A stretch of 64,000 bases of DNA from Palsa-872 sp036495195 (GCA_036495195.1 DASXNH010000048.1:1-64000); one strand, 5' to 3'; shown: positions 43,379-53,071, counted from the stretch's first letter. Notes: generated by a model from the letters alone, not told the origin. A program made the numbers and translations.

Positions 43379-44074
43379 ATGCACAACCCGGTGGCAGCGC
43401 CCGAAGGGGATCTTGTCGCTCGCCGAGTGCATGTTCTGATCGTCCAGGACCATCCTCTGCTGGCGTCTGCGCTCGCCCGCATGTTCGAAGGACAGCCCGA
43501 TCTCGCGGTTTCGGGCGTTTCGGGATCCGGGGCGGACGCCGTCAAGTCAGCCGCCCTGAAGCGGCCCGACGTCGTGCTGATGGACTTCAGGCTCCCAGAC
43601 GTGAGCGGTCCAGAGGCGGCCCGCATGATCCAGAGCGAGCACGCGGAGGCGGCGATCGTGTTCCACAGCGCTGACGAGTCGGAGACGGCGCTGCTGGACG
43701 CCGTCGATGCCGGCGCCACCGCCTACCTGCCCAAGGATGCGACGGCCGACCAGATCATCGAGGCGGTTCGGAAGGCTTCGCGGGGCGAGGTCATGATCCC
43801 GGTCGAGCTGTTCGCGCGCGCCATCGCTCGCCAGCGTGGGGAGATCACCAAGAAGCGCGAACGCGCGCAGCTCATGGCGGAGTTCACCCCTCGTGAGCTC
43901 GACATCCTCCACCTGCTGGCCGAGGGACTGGACACGACCGACATGTCCAAGAGCCTCGGAATTGCACCCCACACCGTTGAATGGCACGTCCGCCACGTGA
44001 TCGAAAAGCTGCAGGTCCATTCCAAGCTGCAGGCGGTCATCGCGGCAGTGCGCAGGGGCCTGATCGAGCTTTAG
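43379..44074 (+). CDS. NarL/FixJ-family response regulator
   Basis: A 231-residue two-domain regulator: receiver (VLIVQDHPLL, phospho-accepting Asp in VVLMDFRLPD, FHSADES, Lys in AYLPKDAT) and a LuxR-type HTH (FTPRELDILHLLAEGL, IAPHTVEWHVRHVIEKLQV). The first residue of the usual acidic pair is Gln (QDHPLL), as in its paralogue at 56770, so metal binding may be altered. It stands at the head of the chemosensory cluster, 81 bases before the first MCP. No kinase is directly adjacent. Confidence 0.9.
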   Translation: MHNPVAAPEGDLVARRVHVLIVQDHPLLASALARMFEGQPDLAVSGVSGSGADAVKSAALKRPDVVLMDFRLPDVSGPEAARMIQSEHAEAAIVFHSADESETALLDAVDAGATAYLPKDATADQIIEAVRKASRGEVMIPVELFARAIARQRGEITKKRERAQLMAEFTPRELDILHLLAEGLDTTDMSKSLGIAPHTVEWHVRHVIEKLQVHSKLQAVIAAVRRGLIEL

Positions 44075-44155
44075 CGACCTCGACAAGCCCCCCGGTTAGA
44101 GGGGGAGCTCACCGTGCTCCTGCATGGCGACAAGACAGGCCCTTCGGCGTAGAAA

Positions 44156-46120
44156 ATGCGGGTGCAGCTGCGAAGGGGGCCACCAATCCCCCCGCCACCC
44201 CCCATCACGACGCGGGCGCTTCGGGTGCTCGAGGCCCCCATCGGGCCTGTTCGTGCGCCCCGGCTGGGGAGGAGCTGGCGGGCCATCGATGGCTACTCCT
44301 TTCGGGCTGTCGCCGGCCTCGTGCTGGTCTCTGTCCCCGTCTCCATCGTGCTGGGTCTTGTCATGGCCAGCTGGAGCTCGCAGACCAGCAGGGACAGCGC
44401 TGAGGCCAGGGCCGAAGCAACTGCCGAGAGCGCGGCCATCCGCATCAACGACTTCGTCGCTGAGCGAAGGGCCCAGATCCGATCGATTGCGCAGGACTCT
44501 GTTGACGAGCTCGCCACGAGTGACCTCAACTCGAGGCTGGTTGCCTACTTCGATGCCCAGTCGACGTTTGACGGCATCCAGATCTACGATCGCGGCGGGA
44601 AGTTGCTGGCGACATCCAAGCCCGGGCTCGTTCTCACGCCCACGCCCACCGGCTCGACCTTCGTCAACAGCCTCAGCGTCGAGACGCTGGGACCGGTGGT
44701 ACACACTGGGCCTGTAGGTCTCGACTGGATCCTGACGGCGCCGATCGTCGGCACAGACAGCAAACCGCAGGGTGTCGTCGTCGCCAACATGAACGTTGCC
44801 GTCCTGGGCAGGCTCCTCAGCCCGTATGGCCTCGACACCTCTACCGTCAGCGACCAGGAGATGCACGTGATCAATGCACAGCATTTGCTTCTGTACAGCT
44901 CGAGCTGGGGTGTGACGATGAACGAAGACTCACTGGTACCAAAAGGGGCGCTGACACTTGCCGCCGAAGGTCCGATCTTCGAGCAGGCGATGAAGTTCGG
45001 CGCTGGGGCCACCCAGATGGTCGACTACAGGAATCACCAGGTTTTCGCGGGGTACGAACCGATCCCCACTCTCGATTGGGTGGTCGTCGCATCAATCGAT
45101 CAGGCCAGCGCGCTGGCCGCAGTACGCGACCAGGCGCTGCGGACCTCGCTGCTGCAAGGCCTCGGCCAGCTGCTGCTGATCGGCTTCGCGATCGTTCTGG
45201 CGCTCTTGACGACGAGGCCAATCGTCGCACTGGCCCGAGCCGCAGCGCGGGTCGAGGCTGGAGATCTCACCGCGCGGGTGAATCTGAAGGGCGGTGGCGA
45301 GATCCGCCGGCTGAGCGACGCGTTCAACGCCATGATCGAACGCCTCAGCAGCGTCCTGTTCCGCCTGCGAGGCGAGGTTACAGAATCCGCCGCCAAGCTG
45401 TCGGCAGCGGCCGAGCAGCTGGCATCGGCCACGTTTGAGCAGACCACCGCCGCCACCGCCACCTCAGCCAGCATGGAGGAGCTCGCAAGGAGCTCGACAG
45501 CCGTCGCGGAATCCGTCGACCGCGTCACGAGCCAGGCCGCCGAGACCCAGACGAACCTCGAGCTCGCGCAGTCCGACCTCAGGGCTTCAGGCGATCGCAC
45601 CATGGCCCTTGCCAGTCGTGTCAACGAGATCGAGGGCATCCTCGAGCTGATCAACGACATCGCCGACCAGACCAACCTGCTCGCCCTGAATGCCGCCATC
45701 GAAGCCGCGCGCGCGGGCGATGCCGGCAGAGGTTTCGCTGTCGTCGCCGATGAGGTCAGGCGCCTGGCGGAACGATCGAAGGCCGCGGCGGCCCAGATCG
45801 CAAAGCTCGTCGAGGGCGCCCAGGCGGAGAGCAGCGAAACCGTCATGGCCCTGGAGAAGGGAGTGAAGCAGATGGAGCGCGGCCTGGCGATGATGCGCGC
45901 CATGACCGAGGTGAGCGGTCAGGTACAGCTCGCCAGTCAGCAGCAGCGCTCCTCGACGCAAGAGGTGGTGCTTGCCATCGAGCACATCGCAGACGGCAGC
46001 CGCTCGGTTGCCGCTACGGCGCAGGAGATCGCCTCGGCGGCCGCGCGACAAGGCGACCTGGCCGCAGCGCTTGCGGGGTCCGGCTGGGAAAAACCGGAGG
46101 GGCGTCCCCGTGGTGCTTAG
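44156..46120 (+). CDS. Methyl-accepting chemotaxis protein 1
   Basis: A 654-residue transmembrane receptor. First membrane helix at residues about 50-72, a Cache-type extracytoplasmic sensor (IQIYDRGGKLLATS, WILTAPIVGTDSKPQGVVVA) to about residue 325, second helix, HAMP domain (ALARAAARVEAGDLTARVNL) and the cytoplasmic hairpin with the signalling tip IADQTNLLALNAAIEAARAG. There is no C-terminal CheR-binding pentapeptide. The N-terminal 45 residues are Pro/Arg rich and may be over-extended. The stop overlaps the start of a second, very similar receptor. Confidence 0.92.
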   Translation: MRVQLRRGPPIPPPPPITTRALRVLEAPIGPVRAPRLGRSWRAIDGYSFRAVAGLVLVSVPVSIVLGLVMASWSSQTSRDSAEARAEATAESAAIRINDFVAERRAQIRSIAQDSVDELATSDLNSRLVAYFDAQSTFDGIQIYDRGGKLLATSKPGLVLTPTPTGSTFVNSLSVETLGPVVHTGPVGLDWILTAPIVGTDSKPQGVVVANMNVAVLGRLLSPYGLDTSTVSDQEMHVINAQHLLLYSSSWGVTMNEDSLVPKGALTLAAEGPIFEQAMKFGAGATQMVDYRNHQVFAGYEPIPTLDWVVVASIDQASALAAVRDQALRTSLLQGLGQLLLIGFAIVLALLTTRPIVALARAAARVEAGDLTARVNLKGGGEIRRLSDAFNAMIERLSSVLFRLRGEVTESAAKLSAAAEQLASATFEQTTAATATSASMEELARSSTAVAESVDRVTSQAAETQTNLELAQSDLRASGDRTMALASRVNEIEGILELINDIADQTNLLALNAAIEAARAGDAGRGFAVVADEVRRLAERSKAAAAQIAKLVEGAQAESSETVMALEKGVKQMERGLAMMRAMTEVSGQVQLASQQQRSSTQEVVLAIEHIADGSRSVAATAQEIASAAARQGDLAAALAGSGWEKPEGRPRGA

Positions 46121-48038
46121 CAAGCGGAAGCGCCCGGACGGAGCGGCGCTGGCCTCTGTGATTCCTCTCAGTGTCAAAGCAGTCAGACCGATGAGTCTCG
46201 GCGCCCCCACCCGATCAGCTCTGCGCGTCGACACCTTCTTCACCCGCGTCATGGCCGGTTCGCTGCTCATCTCACTGCCGCTGATGGCCATCCTCGGTGT
46301 GCTGATGTACTCGCAGGACCTCCAGTCCAGCGCTCACGAGGCGAAGCTCCAGACTCAGGCGACCGCGCAGACGACGGCCGGCCGGATCGATCAATGGTTC
46401 TCCGCGTCGCAGGATTACCTCGCGCAGCTTGCGCGTGAGGCGGCTGCGCCCGCGGGCCGCCGTGGTCCAATCGGCACCCCCCTCGAAAACGCCTCCGATC
46501 CAGCTTTTGAAGCCATCGCAGTCGTGGATGCCGCCGGCAAGGTGATCGCCACGACCGCGCCCCACCCCGATCTCAACTCACTTGGGACGGCGGCGTGGTT
46601 CGGACAGGCGCTTTACATTGCGACCCAGCACCCCATCGGCAAGGGGGCGACAGACCCGGTGTGGATCATCACGGCGCCGATCATCGGTTCGAACGGCGCT
46701 TCGCAAGGCGCGGTCGCGGGGGACTTGAACGTGGGCGAGCTGAGCGGCCTGATCGGGTCGGTGCCTCCTGACCATGAGATCCACATAGTGAATGCGGATC
46801 ACCTATTGGTCATGACCTCCGACTGGGGTCGGCTCGCCGGCGATACAGGCCTCGAGGCGTTGGGAGCGCTGACCACCAAGGCGGAAGTCGGGGTGGTCAA
46901 CCAGGCGCTCTCGACAGGTGCCGGATCGCAGCAAATCACCGACTACCGAAATCGAGACGTGTTTGCGGGCTATGCCCCAAGCGTCAGCTCTAGCCTGGTT
47001 GTGATCGACTCGACTGACGTCGCCGCCGGGCTCGCGCCGGCATACACCCTGGGCCACGTGACGCTTGTCATCCTGCTTATCGGGACGCTGCTCGTCGTTG
47101 CGTTCGCGGTGTTTCTGGCGCGGCTCACGATTCGCCCGATCACGGTCCTGTCACGAGTTGCAGCTCGAGTCGAAGCCGGCGATCTAACAGCGCGAGTCAC
47201 ACTCTCCGGCGGCAGCGAGATGCGCGTGCTCGGCGCTGCCTTCAACGGGATGATGCAGCGCCTGAGCGTCGTGCTGTCGCGTTTGCAAGGCGAGGTGGCC
47301 GATTCGTCCACCAAGCTCTCAACCGCGGCGGAGGAACTGGCCGCCGCAACGTTCCAGCAGACGACGGCCGCTACAGCAACTTCCGCAAGCATGGAGGAGC
47401 TGTCGCGGACGACAGTGGCCATGGCCCAAACCATGAGCGGGGTCGCGGCGCAGGCCGACGATGCGCGGACAAGCCTCGAGCTCGCACAAACCGACCTGAG
47501 GTCATCGGGCGATCGCACCATGGCCCTTGCCAGTCGTGTCAACGAGATCGAGGGCATCCTCGATCTCATCAATGACATCGCGGATCAGACAAATCTCCTG
47601 GCCCTCAACGCAGCCATCGAGGCGGCCCGGGCTGGCGATGCCGGCCGGGGATTTGCGGTCGTCGCCGACGAGGTCAGACGGCTGGCCGAGCGCTCGAAGG
47701 CCGCGGCCGCTCAGATCGCAACCATCGTCAAAGGCGCCCAGACCCAAAGCAGCGAGACGGTCATGGCTCTCGAGAAGACCATCAAACAGATGGAGCGCGG
47801 ACTGGGTCTGATGACAGAGATGGCAAAGGCCGGAGGCAACCTGCAGGCCGTTCACGAACAGCAGCGCGCCTCCACTGATGAGGTGGGTATCGCGATCGAG
47901 CGAATCGCCGAGGGCAGCCGATCCGTGGCCATCACAGCGCAGGAGATCGCGGCGGCCGCCGCCCGGCAGGGCCAGCTCGCGGCAGAGCTCGCGGACTCTG
48001 GATGGGAGCATGCGACGGTGGCTGACGATGAAGATTAG
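46110..48038 (+). CDS. Methyl-accepting chemotaxis protein 2
   Basis: A 642-residue receptor with the same layout as its upstream neighbour: membrane helix near residue 50, Cache-like sensor (FEAIAVVDAAGKVIATTAPH, VWIITAPIIGSNGASQGAVA), second helix, HAMP and signalling hairpin (IADQTNLLALNAAIEAARAG). I start at GTG 46110, nine bases after GGAGG; GTG 46113 is equally possible. It overlaps MCP 1 by about 11 bases. A 56-base stretch of the signalling region (47508-47563) is identical to MCP 1 (45590-45645), including silent positions, while the sensors have diverged. Confidence 0.92.
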   Translation: MVLSKRKRPDGAALASVIPLSVKAVRPMSLGAPTRSALRVDTFFTRVMAGSLLISLPLMAILGVLMYSQDLQSSAHEAKLQTQATAQTTAGRIDQWFSASQDYLAQLAREAAAPAGRRGPIGTPLENASDPAFEAIAVVDAAGKVIATTAPHPDLNSLGTAAWFGQALYIATQHPIGKGATDPVWIITAPIIGSNGASQGAVAGDLNVGELSGLIGSVPPDHEIHIVNADHLLVMTSDWGRLAGDTGLEALGALTTKAEVGVVNQALSTGAGSQQITDYRNRDVFAGYAPSVSSSLVVIDSTDVAAGLAPAYTLGHVTLVILLIGTLLVVAFAVFLARLTIRPITVLSRVAARVEAGDLTARVTLSGGSEMRVLGAAFNGMMQRLSVVLSRLQGEVADSSTKLSTAAEELAAATFQQTTAATATSASMEELSRTTVAMAQTMSGVAAQADDARTSLELAQTDLRSSGDRTMALASRVNEIEGILDLINDIADQTNLLALNAAIEAARAGDAGRGFAVVADEVRRLAERSKAAAAQIATIVKGAQTQSSETVMALEKTIKQMERGLGLMTEMAKAGGNLQAVHEQQRASTDEVGIAIERIAEGSRSVAITAQEIAAAAARQGQLAAELADSGWEHATVADDED

Positions 48039-48099
48039 GAAGCCGGTGGCCGCACTGCCCACAAGGTGATCGGGTCCGCGCCGAGCGGGAAGGCCGGCC

Positions 48100-48150
48100 A
48101 TGGAGCTTGAACAGCACACGCCCGGATGGAAGCAGGAGCGCGGCGCATGA
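48100..48150 (+). CDS. Possible 16-residue ORF coupled to cheW
   Basis: ATG 48100 follows GGAAGG by six bases and opens a 16-codon frame (begins MELEQHTPGW) that ends in TGA overlapping the likely cheW start as ATGA. Its only support is the ribosome-binding-site spacing and the exact overlap. It may serve only as a translational coupler. Confidence 0.3.
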   Translation: MELEQHTPGWKQERGA

Positions 48151-48557
48151 TGCGGGTGCTCGTGTTCGCCGTAAACGATGGATTCTTTGCCGTGCCCATG
48201 GCGACAGTTCACCAGGTGCTGCGTCATCCCAAGGTGACCCGCGTTCCACTCGCGCCCGCCGGGTTGTTGGGCGTGGTCAACGTGCGAGGCGAGATTGTTC
48301 CCTTGATTGACACGGGCGCGCTGACTGGGACTGGCAGCCTGGTCGAGCCTCCCTTCGCGGTGCTCGTAAGCGGCGACAGCGAGATGGTCGCTCTCGCCGT
48401 GGAAGGCTTGCCGATCGCCACCGACTTCGAGGAGCCGGTCGGTCCCGGAACCCAGCCCGGCGAGCTCGGGGTCTACAGCAACGGCGGGCGCCTCGTGGTG
48501 CTCATTGATATCGAGGAGCTGGTCAAGAGCCGGCTGGACTTGAAACGGGCGAGCTAG
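48147..48557 (+). CDS. cheW: Chemotaxis adaptor CheW
   Basis: A 136-residue CheW-like domain protein that couples receptors to CheA. It shows VFAVNDGFFAVPMATVHQVL, LGVVNVRGEIVPLID and the final LVVLIDIEELV, the usual CheW beta-barrel blocks. I take ATG 48147, eight bases after AGGAG, rather than ATG 48126, which adds a short leader. Located between MCP 2 and cheA. Confidence 0.9.
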   Translation: MMRVLVFAVNDGFFAVPMATVHQVLRHPKVTRVPLAPAGLLGVVNVRGEIVPLIDTGALTGTGSLVEPPFAVLVSGDSEMVALAVEGLPIATDFEEPVGPGTQPGELGVYSNGGRLVVLIDIEELVKSRLDLKRAS

Positions 48558-48580
48558 AGGACGAGTTCCGTCCGCTGTTC

Positions 48581-50704
48581 ATGGAGGAGGCCAAGGGCCA
48601 CCTCGAACGCATCGCATCCGGGCTCCTCACGCTGGAGGCCGCCCCTGACGATCAGACGGCGATCGACGCGATCTTTCGCGAGGCGCACACGATGAAGGGC
48701 GCCGCGGGCATGGTTGGCATGATGCGCGTGAGCCGGCTGGCCCACCGGCTGGAAGACCTGCTCGTCGAGCTGAAGGACAAGAAGCGCATGGCGACGCCGG
48801 AGCTCATCGACGCCATGCTCCTGGTTGTCGACGGTCTGGGCCGGCTCATCGCCAGCGCCTCGAGCGCCGAGCAGGACTCGAGCGACGAGGCCGCGCTGGA
48901 ACGCCTCCTGCCCAGCGCGAGCACGCCGGCCGTGGCCACCCCTCAGCCGGTGCAGCCGCCCCGCGCCGCCTTACCGGCCACGGCCGACACACCAGGCCCG
49001 CTCGCTGCGACCGCAGTCCTCATCGCGCCCCCGGCTCAAGCTCCGGCGGCCGGTCCCGTGGTCACCTTGCCGGCAGTCGCACCTCCCGCCAGCGTGCCGT
49101 CGAGCCAATCCCCCGCTCGTGTCACGCGCAACGCCCCATCGACGCTCGAGGTTCCGGTCGCGCGAATCGACGAGCTCACCCGGCTGGTCGGCGAAGCGTC
49201 CGCCGCGCAGCTCCGTGTGGGACACATTTTCGGCTCGGCGATGCAGAGGGATCCAGAGGCGGTGACCGAGTATCGCGAGCTTACCAAGGTCATCAACCAG
49301 CTCCAGGAGGTCACGGAACGCACTCGAATGGTCCCCGTCGCGACGCTCGAGCCGATCCTTCACCGCACGGTGCGCGACTCTGCGCGCGCTGCCGGCAAGG
49401 ATGTGCGCTGGGAGATGCTTGGCGAGGACATCGAGGTCGACAGGGGTGTGCTCGAGGAGCTCGTCTCTCCCCTGCTGCACCTGGTTCGTAACTCCGTGGG
49501 ACATGGCGTCGAGCTTCCTCAAGCTCGGCTCGCGGCCGGTAAGCCGCCCCAAGCGACGGTAAGGCTCCAGGCAAGCCAGATCGGGTCCAAAGTGGTGATC
49601 GCGATCAGCGACGACGGCGCCGGGATCGATGTCGCCGCGGTGCGAGCGTCGGCGGCCAAGAGCGGTGTCGATGTCACTCGGCTGACGGAGCGGGAGTCAC
49701 TCCACCTGATCTTCCGATCCGGCATATCCACCGCAAAGATGATCACCGAGGAGTCGGGTCGAGGAGTGGGACTTGATGTGGTCGCGACCGCGGTCGCGGC
49801 CGTCCATGGCGAGATCGAAGTGGTGAACCATCCCGGATTCGGGGCTGAGTTTCGCATCATCGTGCCCATAACCCTCACTGTGGTGGCCTGCCTCATCGTG
49901 TCCATTGCCGGGCAGTCGTTCGCGCTCCCCCTCCACCGAATCATTCGTATGTTGGATGCGCAGCATATTCAGGTCGTCAGCGGCCGAAAGCTGGCAGTCA
50001 TCGACGGAGTGGCGGTTCCGGTTTCCAATCTCGGGACGCTGATTGGCCTCCCGACAGATGACGAGGGCCCGTGGGTTTTGCTGGGCACGCCGGCCAGCGC
50101 TCACGCGTTCCAGGTCGAATCAGTGCTGCAGAAGCGGGATGTGGTGGTCCGCGGCCTGACTGGTCGGCTCCGCAACCTGAAGGCCGTGAGTGGCGCCTGC
50201 ATCGAGCCCAACGGTTCCATCCTCCTCGTGTTGGATGTGCCGACCCTGATCGAGCGCAGTGACTCCCTCGCAGAGCACGCCTCGCGAGTCGTGGACAAAG
50301 CGGCCGGACCGGCCCGCCAGCTGACAGTGATGGTCGTCGACGACGCTCTCATGGTGCGCGAGCTCCAGCGTTCGATCCTCGAGCGCGGCGGCTATGAGGT
50401 TCGGACTGCCAGCGACGGTGCGGAAGCCCTCGCCATGCTCGCGGACCAACCGGCCGACCTCGTCGTGACCGACATCGAGATGCCCAACCTCGATGGCTTC
50501 GCGCTGACGAGCAGCATCCGGGCGGATCCCCGCCTCGCCAACGTACCGGTCCTGATCGTTTCCTCCCGCGCGAGCGACGAGGATCACCAACGCGGTCTCG
50601 ATGCGGGGGCGGACGGCTACATCGTCAAGACTTCCTTCGACGAGGCGGGTTTGCTGAGCGCGGTGTCGCGGCTTCTGGGTCGCGAGTTTCCGAGTGCGAA
50701 GTAG
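48581..50704 (+). CDS. cheA: Hybrid chemotaxis kinase CheA with C-terminal receiver
   Basis: A 707-residue kinase. N-terminal Hpt domain with phospho-His in REAHTMKGAAGM (His 36), a long Pro/Ala linker (about 105-180) in place of a P2 domain, dimerisation P3, HATPase with LLHLVRNSVGHGVE (N box, H to G change after NS), DDGAGID and GRGVGLDVV, a CheW-like P5 domain and a receiver at about 590-707 (VMVVDDALMVRE, VVTDIEMPNLDGF, IVSSR, YIVKTSF). CheA-REC hybrids without P2 are typical of Frz/Pil/Chp-type systems. Residues usual before the Hpt helix (DEFRPLF) are encoded upstream of the ATG without any start codon. Confidence 0.92.
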   Translation: MEEAKGHLERIASGLLTLEAAPDDQTAIDAIFREAHTMKGAAGMVGMMRVSRLAHRLEDLLVELKDKKRMATPELIDAMLLVVDGLGRLIASASSAEQDSSDEAALERLLPSASTPAVATPQPVQPPRAALPATADTPGPLAATAVLIAPPAQAPAAGPVVTLPAVAPPASVPSSQSPARVTRNAPSTLEVPVARIDELTRLVGEASAAQLRVGHIFGSAMQRDPEAVTEYRELTKVINQLQEVTERTRMVPVATLEPILHRTVRDSARAAGKDVRWEMLGEDIEVDRGVLEELVSPLLHLVRNSVGHGVELPQARLAAGKPPQATVRLQASQIGSKVVIAISDDGAGIDVAAVRASAAKSGVDVTRLTERESLHLIFRSGISTAKMITEESGRGVGLDVVATAVAAVHGEIEVVNHPGFGAEFRIIVPITLTVVACLIVSIAGQSFALPLHRIIRMLDAQHIQVVSGRKLAVIDGVAVPVSNLGTLIGLPTDDEGPWVLLGTPASAHAFQVESVLQKRDVVVRGLTGRLRNLKAVSGACIEPNGSILLVLDVPTLIERSDSLAEHASRVVDKAAGPARQLTVMVVDDALMVRELQRSILERGGYEVRTASDGAEALAMLADQPADLVVTDIEMPNLDGFALTSSIRADPRLANVPVLIVSSRASDEDHQRGLDAGADGYIVKTSFDEAGLLSAVSRLLGREFPSAK

Positions 50705-50769
50705 CGAAACGATTTGGCCGCGCCCATCTGGATGAAGCCGGACCCGCCCGCCCATCAAAGTAACGCACG

Positions 50770-51903
50770 ATGAACATGAGCCCGCTCGATCGCGCCACGG
50801 TGCTGATTCAGGCACGCGCCGGCTTGAAGACCGAGGCCGCCAGTCGAGCGCGCCTGGAGAGATTGCTGGAGGAAAGCGCAAACCTCGCGGGCGTTCCGCT
50901 GTCGTCATACGTGAACTTGGTCGACAGCGAGCCGGCTGCTTTTGACGATCTGATCGACCGGCTGACGGTCCAGCACAGCAGCTTCTTCAGGGACCCGGCG
51001 CAGTTCGTGGCATTCGCGCGGCTCGCGCCCGATGCAGCTGGTGCCCCTTGCACAGTCTGGAGCGCAGGTTGCGGGAATGGACAGGAGCCCTACAGCCTGG
51101 CGATGCTCCTCGACGAGATCGGTTGCACCAACTGGCAGGTGGTTGCGACCGACGTCTCCTTCCATGCGCTGGCCAGAACCGAGAGGGCGGAATACACAGA
51201 GCACGAGATCCAGGGCTTGTCGGTTGCGCGCCGTCGGAAGTATCTGCGAAGAAAGGGCAGCGGGTTTGAGATCGTGCCGGCGCTTCGACAAAACGTGCGC
51301 ATCGCGCACCACAATCTCGCCCATGCTGATCCTCAATTCGCCATTCCTGAGGCGGCGGCGGTATTCTGCCGCAACGTCCTGATGTATTTCGGCCGCGAAG
51401 AATCGCAAGCCAGCATTCAGCGCATCGCCGAGCGCATTGCCCCGGGCGGACACCTGTTCCTGGGCCACTCCGACTCGCCCGGCCCCATGAACCTTCACTT
51501 CGAACCCGTATACGTGGCCGGCGCGCTCTGCTATCGCCGGCTGGCCAAGGTGACATCTCCTCGGCCCATCGCAAACCGATCCCAGAGTGCAGTTCCCTCA
51601 GCTCCGAACCTTCCCGGCCTCCTTGCCGCAGGCGGCCAAGCGGCCGCAAGCGGCGACATTCGAGCGGCGGTCCGAGCCTTTCGTCAGGCGACCTATCTGG
51701 ATCCGAACATCGCCATCGCTTACTTTCAGCTGGGGGCAGCCCTCGAGCTTGCGGGTGATATGCGGGAAGCGCGGCGGGCGTTCGGCGCCGCCGGACTCGC
51801 GATGATGAGAGGCGATGGCAGCGAAGATCTTTCTGGCCTGGGGGGCTACACGCGGCGCGACCTGGCGCGGGCCATCGCCGCCAAGCTCACGGACGACGCA
51901 TAG
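50770..51903 (+). CDS. cheR: Chemotaxis protein methyltransferase CheR with TPR-like tail
   Basis: A 377-residue protein. N-terminal helical CheR domain, SAM-binding core with HSSFFRDPAQF, VWSAGCGNGQEPYSLAM, VVATDVSFHALA, FCRNVLMYFG and GGHLFLGHSDSP, then about 100 residues with a TPR-like repeat (DPNIAIAYFQLGAALELAGD). It methylates receptor glutamates. The MCPs next door lack the C-terminal tether, so the TPR tail may give another docking route. No cheB demethylase lies in the window. Confidence 0.92.
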   Translation: MNMSPLDRATVLIQARAGLKTEAASRARLERLLEESANLAGVPLSSYVNLVDSEPAAFDDLIDRLTVQHSSFFRDPAQFVAFARLAPDAAGAPCTVWSAGCGNGQEPYSLAMLLDEIGCTNWQVVATDVSFHALARTERAEYTEHEIQGLSVARRRKYLRRKGSGFEIVPALRQNVRIAHHNLAHADPQFAIPEAAAVFCRNVLMYFGREESQASIQRIAERIAPGGHLFLGHSDSPGPMNLHFEPVYVAGALCYRRLAKVTSPRPIANRSQSAVPSAPNLPGLLAAGGQAAASGDIRAAVRAFRQATYLDPNIAIAYFQLGAALELAGDMREARRAFGAAGLAMMRGDGSEDLSGLGGYTRRDLARAIAAKLTDDA

Positions 51904-51932
51904 ATGATCCATCAATTCGGAGCAGCTCGCTG

Positions 51933-53063
51933 ATGGCCGCGGAAGATATCGTGCTCGTCGACGACGATCGCGTGATCCAGAAGATGGTCGGCAGCTTCCT
52001 GGAGCGCTCAGGCTATCGGGTGCGAAAGGCCAGCGATGGAATCGAAGCACTGCAGATGGTCAACGATCGGGTCCCAGACCTGGTGATCACCGATGTCCGA
52101 ATGCCCGAGCTGAACGGCATCGAGCTGACGTCGCGCCTGCGCGGCAACCACCGCACCGCCGGCATTCCGATACTCATGTTCTCCGACCTCGGCGAAGCGC
52201 GAGACGCGTTGGCCGGTTACGCGGTTGGAGCCGACGACTACCTGCCCAAGCCGTTCGAGCTCGCGATCCTCGAGGCCAAGGTCGAGTCGATGCTGCGGCG
52301 CTCAGCCACCGCGGCGACCAAGACCAACCGAGGCAGGGTCATCCTCTTCGCGCACGCCAAGGGCGGCGTCGGCACCACGTCGCTCGCCGTCAACACCGCG
52401 GTCCTCCTGGCCGCGCAGTCATCGCGGCCGGTTGGGCTGCTTGACCTGGATGTCGAGTTCGGCGATTCGGCGGTGTACTTGAACGTTCATCCGAACCAGA
52501 CACTGGCGGACCTCAAAGCGGCTCCCGGGACGGTTGTGGACGAGGCCCTTTTCGCCGGCTTCATCACCGAGTCGGGAAGCGTGAGGCTGGTGGTGGGCGC
52601 AGACCTCCCGGAGCGCGCCGTCCTGGTCACGCTGCCGGCCATCCAGGTGGCGATCGATCGCCTGAGCCTGACCTGCGCCTACGTCCTCATCGATGCTCCT
52701 GCGTCGTTCAGCGAGCGCACGCTGACCGCCCTCGACACCAGCGACCTGATCTGCCTGGTCACGTCCGGATCACTGCCCTCACTGAAAGCGACCCGCGGGT
52801 GCCTTGACCTTTTCGAGAAGCTCCGCGTTCCTGCCGGGCGCGTTCGCCTGATTCTGAACTACAGCACAAAGCACGCCATCGACATCGACACCGCGACCAG
52901 CGTCCTCGGCCGGCGGCCCGACTTTGTAGTCCAGCATTCCGACAGCCTGGACAAGACCGCCAACAGCGGGCGACCCCTGGTGGTCTCGGATCCGAACGAC
53001 CCATTGGTGGCAGATCTTCGGAAGCTCGCCGAGGCGCTGGCGGTCCCTCAGATCCGCCGATAG
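51933..53063 (+). CDS. Receiver-ATPase of CpaE/TadZ type
   Basis: A 376-residue protein: receiver domain 1-120 (IVLVDDDRVIQKM, LVITDVRMPELNG, DYLPKPF) and a ParA/MinD-like ATPase 130-376 with deviant Walker A AHAKGGVGTTS, LLDLDVEFGDSAVYLN and ILNYSTKHAIDI. This architecture is that of CpaE/TadZ, which places Tad pilus machinery at the cell pole, though here the receiver keeps its acidic pair, Asp and Lys and so may be phosphorylated. It follows cheR by 29 bases, tying the chemosensory cluster to a cell-surface or polar function. Confidence 0.88.
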   Translation: MAAEDIVLVDDDRVIQKMVGSFLERSGYRVRKASDGIEALQMVNDRVPDLVITDVRMPELNGIELTSRLRGNHRTAGIPILMFSDLGEARDALAGYAVGADDYLPKPFELAILEAKVESMLRRSATAATKTNRGRVILFAHAKGGVGTTSLAVNTAVLLAAQSSRPVGLLDLDVEFGDSAVYLNVHPNQTLADLKAAPGTVVDEALFAGFITESGSVRLVVGADLPERAVLVTLPAIQVAIDRLSLTCAYVLIDAPASFSERTLTALDTSDLICLVTSGSLPSLKATRGCLDLFEKLRVPAGRVRLILNYSTKHAIDIDTATSVLGRRPDFVVQHSDSLDKTANSGRPLVVSDPNDPLVADLRKLAEALAVPQIRR

Positions 53064-53071
53064 GTTTCCCT

